Shown: positions 1-4,493 of the stretch, one piece after another
Layout: each line of letters starts with the position of its first letter
Numbering within the stretch: position 1 is the first letter of the stretch
Source: Promethearchaeota archaeon
GTDB taxonomy: Archaea; Asgardarchaeota; Lokiarchaeia; Sigynarchaeales; SOKP01
Direction of reading: 5' to 3'
DNA: 5,039 bases
Assembly: GCA_004524515.1 (NCBI GenBank)
Contig: SDNV01000178.1
Span: 1 to 5,039 of the forward strand
Made by a program: the position numbers and the translations under genes
Notes under the pieces: model-generated
What the model was told of the DNA's origin: nothing
Seen by the model: the letters and a program-made list of their open reading frames with translations, nothing else
Database searches by the model: none

Positions 1-197
1 GTTGGTTTGTTTTAGATTTTAATAAGATTTTATTTTAAATTTAATCAAAATATTAAACATAATTAAGTCTTCTTGTTTATAAACTTACTGTAAATTTTTT
101 AAAGCAAGATATACACGGATGAAAAACTATCTCATTCTTCTTCATATCATAAATCGGGAGTAATTTTAGCAATGCTTATAAGTTATTATGGGATTTT

Positions 198-243
198 AAT
201 GGGAGTCCTATAACTCCATTGAAATTTCAAATTTCACTTTTTT
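198..243 (+). terminator. Stem-loop followed by T-run, possible terminator
   Basis: AATGGGAGT at 198-206 pairs with ACTCCATT at 213-220, giving eight base pairs with one bulged G and a six-base loop. The repeat GAAATTTCAAATTTC (221-235) and a run of six T (238-243) follow. This could end a transcript arriving from the left edge, or be a regulatory stem upstream of the GNAT pair. No gene is visible before it, so its role is uncertain. Confidence 0.3.
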
Positions 244-257
244 CGATTAAAGATTAG

Positions 258-272
258 AAATGGATTTATACA
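258..272 (+). promoter_or_regulatory. TATA-like box for the tandem GNAT genes
   Basis: TTTATACA at 265-272 is preceded by an A/G-rich stretch (GAAATGGA, 257-264) that could serve as a BRE. The box is centred about 30 nt before the ATG at 299. At normal archaeal TATA-to-start-site spacing, transcription would begin within a few bases of that ATG, so the message is probably leaderless or nearly so. This agrees with the absence of a clear Shine-Dalgarno sequence. Confidence 0.4.
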
Positions 273-298
273 ATTGAGTTTTAATTATATAGAAGAAA

Positions 299-856
299 AT
301 GGAATGGTTTAGATCTCTCCTTCAAAAAATGTTAGCTGATACGCTAGATGATCTAAAAGGCGATTCAGATTACATTCAGATGAAATTACCCATAGACAAA
401 ATTACAATTGAATTTGAAGAGAACTTAAAAAAAAGGGCTAGTCATAGCGTAATAAACGCGAAAATTCGGGAAGCAAACTTAATGGACATAGAATCTTTTC
501 AAAAATTACATGAAGAGATCTGGCAAGGTTCTCAAATGCGGTATAAACCCTTTTCAAGGGAACTTTTAAGAGATCTAATAAAAGATCCTAATATTACATT
601 TCTAATTGCCAGCGTAGATGCAATAGATAGTGGTTTTGGAATCGTATATTTTACTGGCAATAGTAAAAGTATTGGGGTCATCGCTGCTTTAGGAATTTCT
701 CCACGTTTTCAAGGAAAAGGGTTAGGTACAATTTTAGGATTAAGAATCTGGAAAGTTTTTAAGGATAAAGGCCTTAAAGAATTACGATGTAGGGTTTCTA
801 AGGAAAACAAAAATGGATATGAATTTATTAGAAGTCTTGGTTTTGAAGAATATTGA
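299..856 (+). CDS. GNAT family N-acetyltransferase, C-terminally truncated tandem copy
   Basis: This 185-residue protein should transfer an acetyl group from acetyl-CoA to an amine; the substrate is unknown. The GNAT domain starts near residue 55 (KIREANLMDIES). The acetyl-CoA pyrophosphate loop is intact at 136-143 (RFQGKGLG, fitting Q/R-x-x-G-x-G), after a strand at 124-134. The C-terminal helix and FIRSLGFEEY follow. Residues 1-54 form an extension outside the usual GNAT core: a predicted helix, then YIQMKLP at 25-31 and an EFEENLK helix at 38-44. The same extension occurs in the downstream paralogue, to which the protein aligns without gaps at about 49% identity. It ends at FEEY, where the paralogue has ten more residues that should form the last beta strand. 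After the TGA the frame reads EESVY before a TAA, resembling the paralogue's tail, so recent truncation is likely. It may be less stable or inactive. It is probably co-transcribed with the next gene, 18 nt away. Confidence 0.88.
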   Translation: MEWFRSLLQKMLADTLDDLKGDSDYIQMKLPIDKITIEFEENLKKRASHSVINAKIREANLMDIESFQKLHEEIWQGSQMRYKPFSRELLRDLIKDPNITFLIASVDAIDSGFGIVYFTGNSKSIGVIAALGISPRFQGKGLGTILGLRIWKVFKDKGLKELRCRVSKENKNGYEFIRSLGFEEY

Positions 857-874
857 GAAGAGAGCGTGTATTAA

Positions 875-1462
875 ATGGGAAAGTTAAAATCGATACTTGT
901 TAAATTATCAGCACAAGTAAAAAGTTTAGGAAATAAAGACATAAATTATATTCAAATGCGCCTTCCTGTATCAAGAATCACACCTGAGTTTGAGAAAAAT
1001 CTTAAGGAAAAAGTAGCTCATAATATATTAAAAGCTGAGATTCGTGAGGCAACAATGGAAGATATTGAGAGTTTAATATTTCTTCACGATCTTGCATGGC
1101 ACTCAACACCGATGCCTTATCGTCCTATAGATAAAAAAAAAATAATTAAAAACATAGAGGATGAGGATATCATTTTTTTGATTGCCAAAGTTGATGGAAA
1201 AGACAGTGGTTTTGCTTTAATTTATTTTATCGGGACTGAAAAGAAGATCGGCGTAATTGCGGGACTAGGGATCCTACCAGACCTCCAGAACAAAGGATTA
1301 GGAACGATGCTAGGATTAGCCATATGGAATTATTTTAAAGCTCGTGGAGTGGTTGAATTGCGCTGTAAAGTTTATATAGATAATAAAGCGTCCTATAATT
1401 TCATCAAGGGTCTTAAATTTGAAGAATACAGTGATGATTTTATTCAATGGAAGATGCTTTAA
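875..1462 (+). CDS. GNAT family N-acetyltransferase, intact tandem copy
   Basis: This 195-residue protein is paralogous to the gene just upstream and is probably translated from the same message. The gap is 18 nt, the frame is the same, and a TAA directly abuts this ATG. The GNAT domain begins near residue 55 (EIREATMEDIESL). The core strand IGVIAGLGILP is at 125-135, the acetyl-CoA loop QNKGLG at 138-143, and the helix TMLGLAIWNYFKARG at 144-158. VELRCKV (160-166) and FIKGLKFEEY (176-185) come next, then the C-terminal strand SDDFIQWKML that the upstream copy lacks. Its N-terminal extension repeats YIQM(K/R)LP and EFExNLK, which are better conserved than the rest of the extension, suggesting a real function such as substrate binding or dimerisation. 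Substrate is unknown. No good Shine-Dalgarno is seen; only a purine-rich GAGAAGAGAG lies 9-20 nt upstream. Confidence 0.9.
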   Translation: MGKLKSILVKLSAQVKSLGNKDINYIQMRLPVSRITPEFEKNLKEKVAHNILKAEIREATMEDIESLIFLHDLAWHSTPMPYRPIDKKKIIKNIEDEDIIFLIAKVDGKDSGFALIYFIGTEKKIGVIAGLGILPDLQNKGLGTMLGLAIWNYFKARGVVELRCKVYIDNKASYNFIKGLKFEEYSDDFIQWKML

Positions 1463-1623
1463 AGATTTATAATTATGAAAGGAAGATTTTCACTTTTATT
1501 TAAATATATGCAATTCTCTCTTTTTGATCGTTAGACCGATACGCTTTTGTTGTTTTGCGAAGATTTATAACCAATTACCGATGTTATTATATCAAATTAA
1601 TTATAATGCTCCAAAGGTCTAAA
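1463..1623. other. Non-coding stretch downstream of the GNAT pair
   Basis: No credible gene is present. The plus strand has T-rich tracts at about 1486-1500 and 1513-1524 that could end the GNAT message, since archaeal RNA polymerase stops at poly-T. TTTAAATATAT (about 1499-1509) is a weak TATA-like sequence that could serve the short ORF downstream. An open frame from a TTG at 1555 leads into that ORF, but lacks a ribosome binding site. Confidence 0.35.
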
Positions 1624-1764
1624 ATGGAGAATAAAAACTCTGAAAAAAAATCCGAAATTTGGATGAAATATTGTGAAGCATGCGTGTCTTCTAAAATCGA
1701 ACATAATATACGCCCCCGTAACAATGAATGTTGTTCTGGGAGGAATAAAGAAGTAAATCTTTAA
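1624..1764 (+). CDS. Possible 46-residue Cys-containing mini-protein (doubtful)
   Basis: The reading frame is open from a TTG at 1555, but the first ATG with a plausible ribosome binding site is at 1624. There AAAGGT lies five bases upstream, much like the site of the roadblock-like gene in this window. From that ATG the product is 46 residues, very polar, with YCEAC at residues 16-20 and a CC pair at 36-37. Four cysteines spaced CxxC...CC could bind a metal, but the spacing matches no zinc finger I recognise. The opposite strand is also open here, which weakens the case. No homologue is recognised; chance opening in AT-rich DNA is about as likely as a gene. Confidence 0.25.
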   Translation: MENKNSEKKSEIWMKYCEACVSSKIEHNIRPRNNECCSGRNKEVNL

Positions 1765-1852
1765 TTGAGATACAAATTTTCTCATTCTTCTTTTTTAAGA
1801 TCTTCTTTTCTACTATATTATTTGAATGACATTTGGTTTTTTATTTATCTCG

Positions 1853-1901
1853 CTTGCTGAACTCACCTAGACATATGCGTCTATTTCGCAAGAAGCAGCA
1901 A
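1853..1901. other. Nested inverted repeats with two alternative lower stems
   Basis: TAGAC (1868-1872) and GTCTA (1879-1883) form a five-base stem around the loop ATATGC. Two longer-range pairings compete for the same left arm. CTTGC (1853-1857) pairs with GCAAG (1888-1892), while TTGCTG (1854-1859) pairs with CAGCAA (1896-1901). Both enclose the central stem and leave an asymmetric internal loop. The segment is richer in G+C than its surroundings. It could be a small structured RNA or a regulatory element. I could not match it to box C/D or H/ACA guide RNA consensus, and the strand is unknown. Confidence 0.3.
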
Positions 1902-1982
1902 AAAATTATATATTATATAAAGTTAGACTTTAATAAGATAGGACTTCCAAATCAATTGTTCAAAATACACATAAAACAATGG

Positions 1983-2009
1983 AAAAAAAACCACTTGTAA
2001 AATTCAAGT
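1983..2009 (-). terminator. Hairpin plus T8 terminator of the zinc-ribbon membrane protein
   Basis: Read on the minus strand, ACTTG (2009-2005) pairs with CAAGT (1997-1993) around a seven-base loop, then GG and a run of eight T (1990-1983) follow. It lies 56 nt beyond the stop codon of the minus-strand gene. The poly-T run alone would favour archaeal termination; the short stem adds weak support. Confidence 0.55.
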
Positions 2010-2064
2010 AATCTAATTAAACGTTATTTGTAATATACAAAAAGAAAGAGAAAAAATTAGGATA

Positions 2065-2859
2065 TTAATTAATTTTTGAGCCACATTCGGAGCAAAACTT
2101 ACCATCTTCCTTTAATTCAGCACCACAATTAGGACAGAATCTTGGTCGTGTGCCAACTACCTTAGTTTCTACAGCGTAAGGAGATGGCCTTGATTGAGGT
2201 TCCTGTGGAGTAGGCGCAACTGGTGCGTGTTGTACTGAAGGCTTACTAAGAGGTACCGAGAGATGGAAATTCTCAAATTTTGCTAATTTAAAAAATCCAA
2301 TTATTTGAAGTATGAATCCTACAATCGCTGTAATAATCAGGAATCCAAGTGCGTTAAGTAGTGCCCCTGTTCTTAACTTTTCAGCACCATCAATGGTTTC
2401 TCGAACTAGATATTCAGGAAACATTGATCGATTTTCTTCCAAGAAAAATTTCAAATTCTCCCAAGCTTTCATTTCAAATGAATAGGATACGATAAAAAGA
2501 ACGACAGCTATGATCAAGGGAACAATACCAATTACGAGATTAATCCACCAAAAACCTGGTATATACCATCCCCCGAATGGAAATACCAATAAAACAATTC
2601 CCACTATTAATATCGGTATTGTCACCATTTTTAATATGAATGAAGTGATATATTTTGAACGAAAATCATCAAGATATTGGCTATTTAGCCGATAATTTAT
2701 CATTTTAATGTTACCAAGCGCCAAGAAAAGAAATATTAAGGCTATTATACCAGTAATACCCGTGACCAATGTTAATATGGTCATAATGGCAACCAAATTT
2801 ATGTTTTTACCAAATGAATTCCACAAGGAGTTTAATTCGTTTTCTGACAATACTTTCAC
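2065..2859 (-). CDS. Four-helix membrane protein with C-terminal zinc ribbon
   Basis: This is a 264-residue integral membrane protein of unknown function. Predicted transmembrane helices lie near 21-48, 72-95, 104-127 and 166-190. A soluble loop at 128-165 (WENLKFFLEENRSMFPEY) separates the third and fourth. A proline-rich linker (about 203-227) leads to a compact zinc ribbon with C242, C245, C256 and C259 in CPNCG...CSECG form. Such ribbons in archaeal membrane proteins probably face the cytoplasm and mediate protein or nucleic acid contacts. The helices, and TGALLNALGFLI before the last one, resemble the archaeal DUF996-type family; this is recollection, not a search. The listed start is GTG at 2859, the first possible after an in-frame stop. 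A TTG at 2850 has the better ribosome site (AAGGTGA) and would give a product three residues shorter. The gene is divergent from the RimI-like gene. Confidence 0.87.
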   Translation of the reverse strand: MKVLSENELNSLWNSFGKNINLVAIMTILTLVTGITGIIALIFLFLALGNIKMINYRLNSQYLDDFRSKYITSFILKMVTIPILIVGIVLLVFPFGGWYIPGFWWINLVIGIVPLIIAVVLFIVSYSFEMKAWENLKFFLEENRSMFPEYLVRETIDGAEKLRTGALLNALGFLIITAIVGFILQIIGFFKLAKFENFHLSVPLSKPSVQHAPVAPTPQEPQSRPSPYAVETKVVGTRPRFCPNCGAELKEDGKFCSECGSKIN

Positions 2860-2873
2860 CTTATTTTAATTTT

Positions 2874-2883
2874 ATATTTATAA
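2874..2883 (-). promoter_or_regulatory. TATA-like box for the membrane-protein gene
   Basis: On the minus strand TTATAAATAT lies about 20 nt before the GTG at 2859 and about 29 nt before the TTG at 2850. The second distance suits a nearly leaderless message starting at the TTG, but then the AAGGTGA ribosome site would not be fully transcribed. The box is clear; the exact start site is not. Confidence 0.4.
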
Positions 2884-2906
2884 CTATTGTTACTTTAGAT
2901 TCATTA

Positions 2907-2922
2907 AAGGAAACTTAAATAA
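2907..2922 (+). promoter_or_regulatory. BRE/TATA-like promoter for the RimI-like gene
   Basis: AAGGAAA (2907-2913) followed by CTTAAATAA (2914-2922) fits an archaeal purine-rich BRE plus TATA box. Transcription would begin near 2943, giving a leader of about 65 nt before the TTG start at 3009. A ribosome binding site within that leader fits this arrangement. Confidence 0.4.
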
Positions 2923-3008
2923 TTAATATGGTCCAATTTTTATTCCACATAAAAAAGAAATAACTCTTAATATTATTAGTCATAGCAACAATATCCAAGG
3001 GAGCATAA

Positions 3009-3500
3009 TTGAATATTTCTTTTAGACAGGCTTTAAAGGAAGATTTACCACAAATTCTAAATATCGAAAAAGAAAGTTTTGAAGAACCTTGGCCTGAAGA
3101 AATCTTTAATTTGATGTTAAAAAACTCATTTATTAAACAAACAAATAAGAATTCTCATAATTTTTATGTTTGTGAAGATAAAAATAACATAATCGGATAT
3201 ATAATCTGGGAAAAAGAATATTTCTATGAAAAAAGCAAAGATATCTTACATCTTGTCGGTCATATTATAAATTTGTGCGTGAAACCTGAAGAACGAAGAA
3301 AAAGTTATGGAAGAAAAATAATAGAGTTTGGCTTGAAGAAAATGATTAAGAGTGAATTGAATCATTGTTATCTTGAAGTGAGAGAGAGTAATTTTACCGC
3401 AAGAAGACTTTATGAACGGGTTGGGATGAGATATATATCAAAATTAAATAATTACTATCTTAATGAAGACGGTTTAGTTTATACCATTGAATTGAGATAA
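3009..3500 (+). CDS. RimI-like GNAT protein N-terminal acetyltransferase
   Basis: This 163-residue protein resembles RimI/Ard1-type enzymes that acetylate protein N-termini in the cytoplasm using acetyl-CoA. Family marks are present in order: FRQALKEDLPQILNIEKESF (5-24) with EEPW at 25-28; IINLCVKPEERR (86-97) leading into the acetyl-CoA loop; LEVRESNFTARRLYERVGM (122-140); and the YY...EDG...IEL ending. E123 and Y135 sit where I expect the catalytic pair of bacterial RimI. The loop reads RRKSYG, with Ser99 where the family normally has glycine, which may alter cofactor binding. The TTG start is firm: a TAA (3006-3008) abuts it in frame, AAGGGAG lies six bases upstream, and the next Met (36) would remove the first strand. 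An insertion of polar residues at 43-50 and YFYEKSKD at 71-78 lengthen two loops. It could instead be a GNAT with a small-molecule substrate. Confidence 0.88.
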   Translation: MNISFRQALKEDLPQILNIEKESFEEPWPEEIFNLMLKNSFIKQTNKNSHNFYVCEDKNNIIGYIIWEKEYFYEKSKDILHLVGHIINLCVKPEERRKSYGRKIIEFGLKKMIKSELNHCYLEVRESNFTARRLYERVGMRYISKLNNYYLNEDGLVYTIELR

Positions 3501-3547
3501 ATATAAGTAAATCAAAATTCAAATCTTTGAAATCACTCTTCGGCTTA

Positions 3548-3560
3548 ATTGATGATCAAT
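3548..3560. repeat. Palindrome ATTGAT-G-ATCAAT
   Basis: ATTGAT (3548-3553) and ATCAAT (3555-3560) form a perfect inverted repeat around a single G, 48 nt after the RimI-like gene's stop. The one-base centre suits a protein-binding site better than an RNA hairpin. In AT-rich DNA this may be chance. Confidence 0.2.
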
Positions 3561-3617
3561 AGTATTAAATACGAAAAATATGACCATTAATTTAACGAGT
3601 TTATCCAATTTGCATGA

Positions 3618-3646
3618 ATAAATTTAATAATATGGGTGACTCCCAT
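3618..3646 (+). promoter_or_regulatory. TATA-like box with adjacent operator-like palindrome
   Basis: AATAAATTTAATAATA (3618-3632) is a TATA-like stretch about 70 nt before the roadblock-like gene. A perfect inverted repeat follows at once: ATGGG (3632-3636), spacer TGACT, CCCAT (3642-3646), then T4. If the TATA call is right, the palindrome lies between the box and the start site near 3650, a place where archaeal repressors often bind. Alternatively it is a short terminator hairpin of the upstream transcript. Confidence 0.35.
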
Positions 3647-3682
3647 TTTGAGATTCTGAACGTCCATCATCCTATGTTGCTT

Positions 3683-3692
3683 AAAGGTGAGG
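3683..3692 (+). promoter_or_regulatory. Strong ribosome binding site of the roadblock-like gene
   Basis: AAAGGTGAGGT, at about 3683-3693, lies three to four bases before the ATG at 3697. It offers two overlapping matches (GGTGA and GAGGT) to the archaeal 16S 3' end. It is the best ribosome site in the window and fixes the start. Confidence 0.55.
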
Positions 3693-3696
3693 TAAA

Positions 3697-4344
3697 ATGG
3701 TAAATTTTAAATCTGTAGTAAAAAAACTCCAGAAACATTATCCCGATGCTTCAGAAGTTGCAGTACTCTCTAGTAACGGAAAACTCTTATTTTCTACACC
3801 TAAATGGAATATTAAGAGTGACATAAAACCCTTTCTAAAAGATTGGGCCAGTGGTAGTGCCCAATTCGTGGAACTTGATGGTATCCGCTATTCTATACTT
3901 CAGATGGAACCAGAAAGATTTATTGGAACGAACCGCCATAAAAAAGGGCATTTAGTAGGCGCAACTACTCCAAATAAGGATAAATTGATGATTGCACATA
4001 TAAAATCCAAATCAAAAGGATGGTTTCACATGGCTTATCCTGCAATAGCTAGGGCTGCAGCAATGATGGAGAAAGGCAGTAATTCTGAATTTATAGGAAC
4101 AAAAGTAGATTTAAATAATGTTAGTGATGGAGAAACACCTCAATTAAGTACACCTATCTCAAAAATAACCAATCCACCAGTCGATCCTTTTCTTAAAGCT
4201 GAGATTGAAGGATTGCTAGAATGGTTTAAAACTACTCAAGGTCTCTATAGTTATGTCTCTTATGCTTTGCAGAATAATGATTTAAATAAAATCTGTGAAT
4301 TAGCAAGAATATATAACGAGCTATATCATTTATTTTATGGATAA
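3697..4344 (+). CDS. Roadblock/profilin-like fold protein with helical C-terminal extension
   Basis: The first 125 residues of this 215-residue cytoplasmic protein follow the helix-strand-strand-helix-three strands-helix order of roadblock/LC7 and related profilin-like folds. A helix spans 3-15 (NFKSVVKKLQKHY), strands 19-34 (SEVAVLSSNGKLLFST), a helix 41-51, and strands 54-70 (SAQFVELDGIRYSILQM), 73-90 and 95-103. A final helix spans 110-125 (FHMAYPAIARAAAMME). The SSNGKLLFST turn is typical of roadblock proteins. A polar linker (126-163) leads to a second helical part (164-215, FLKAEIEGLLEWFKTTQ onward) absent from ordinary roadblock proteins of about 120 residues. Such proteins usually bind small Ras-like GTPases, and Asgard genomes carry many of both; Asgard profilins share the fold and bind actin. 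No GTPase or actin gene is in this window, so the partner is unknown. Fold assignment is by eye. Confidence 0.8.
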   Translation: MVNFKSVVKKLQKHYPDASEVAVLSSNGKLLFSTPKWNIKSDIKPFLKDWASGSAQFVELDGIRYSILQMEPERFIGTNRHKKGHLVGATTPNKDKLMIAHIKSKSKGWFHMAYPAIARAAAMMEKGSNSEFIGTKVDLNNVSDGETPQLSTPISKITNPPVDPFLKAEIEGLLEWFKTTQGLYSYVSYALQNNDLNKICELARIYNELYHLFYG

Positions 4345-4381
4345 AATCATTCTTTTATGCAATTTATTTAACAATAGATAA

Positions 4382-4415
4382 AGAATTGATATCTCTAATT
4401 CTGAAATTACTTTTT
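4382..4415 (+). terminator. Weak hairpin and T5 after the roadblock-like gene
   Basis: AGAATT (4382-4387) and AATTCT (4397-4402) form a six-base stem with a nine-base loop. T5 (4411-4415) follows after an eight-base gap. It lies about 40 nt past the stop codon and could end that transcript. The stem is AT-rich and the T-run displaced, so support is modest. Confidence 0.3.
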
Positions 4416-4421
4416 AATAGG

Positions 4422-4433
4422 ATATATTTATAT
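4422..4433 (+). promoter_or_regulatory. TATA-like box for the right-edge membrane protein
   Basis: ATATATTTATAT at 4422-4433 is a clear TATA-like box. It predicts a start site near 4455 and a leader of about 40 nt before the ATG at 4494. No strong ribosome site is present; AGG at 4481-4483 is about ten bases upstream of the start. Confidence 0.4.
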
Positions 4434-4493
4434 GAGAGTTGTTTGATTAAAAGTTTAATATTAATTTTATAAAAATAAATAGGCTATGAGAAT

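Larger units (their letters stand above)
1..298. other. Non-coding stretch upstream of the GNAT pair
   Basis: No convincing gene is seen on either strand. All three plus-strand frames stop by position 38, so at most about 12 codons of an upstream gene could be visible. The stretch holds a perfect 10-bp palindrome GTTTATAAAC at 75-84, which could act as a TATA-like element in either direction, a stem-loop at 198-220 and the promoter for the first GNAT gene at about 265-272. A 14-codon ORF from 119 has no support. Confidence 0.6.
1765..2064. other. Non-coding region between convergent transcription units
   Basis: This 300-nt region lies between the end of the doubtful mini-ORF and the end of the minus-strand membrane-protein gene. 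No credible gene is seen; a 14-codon ORF from 1826 is not supported. It contains two structured elements, listed separately: a set of inverted repeats at 1853-1901 and a hairpin with T-run at 1983-2009 acting on the minus strand. The rest is low-complexity AT-rich sequence. Confidence 0.55.

Noticed and set aside
854..856. TGA read as selenocysteine
   Set aside because: Some Asgard archaea do use selenocysteine, but the aligned paralogue position is Ser in a C-terminal strand, no redox role is expected in a GNAT protein, and a TAA follows five codons later.
1597..1785. Minus-strand ORF of 62 codons opposite the Cys-containing mini-ORF
   Set aside because: It has no ribosome site, an unusual Phe-rich composition expected from reading A-rich DNA backwards, and no recognisable domain. 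It is probably a shadow or chance frame.
1826..1901. Box C/D or H/ACA guide RNA
   Set aside because: CTGA at 1857-1860 resembles a D box, but no RTGATGA C box is properly placed. The asymmetric internal loop suggests an H/ACA pocket, but no ACA lies about 14-16 nt beyond it.
2510..2695. Plus-strand ORF of 61 codons within the membrane-protein gene
   Set aside because: It is antisense to transmembrane segments of a well-supported gene and has no features of its own.
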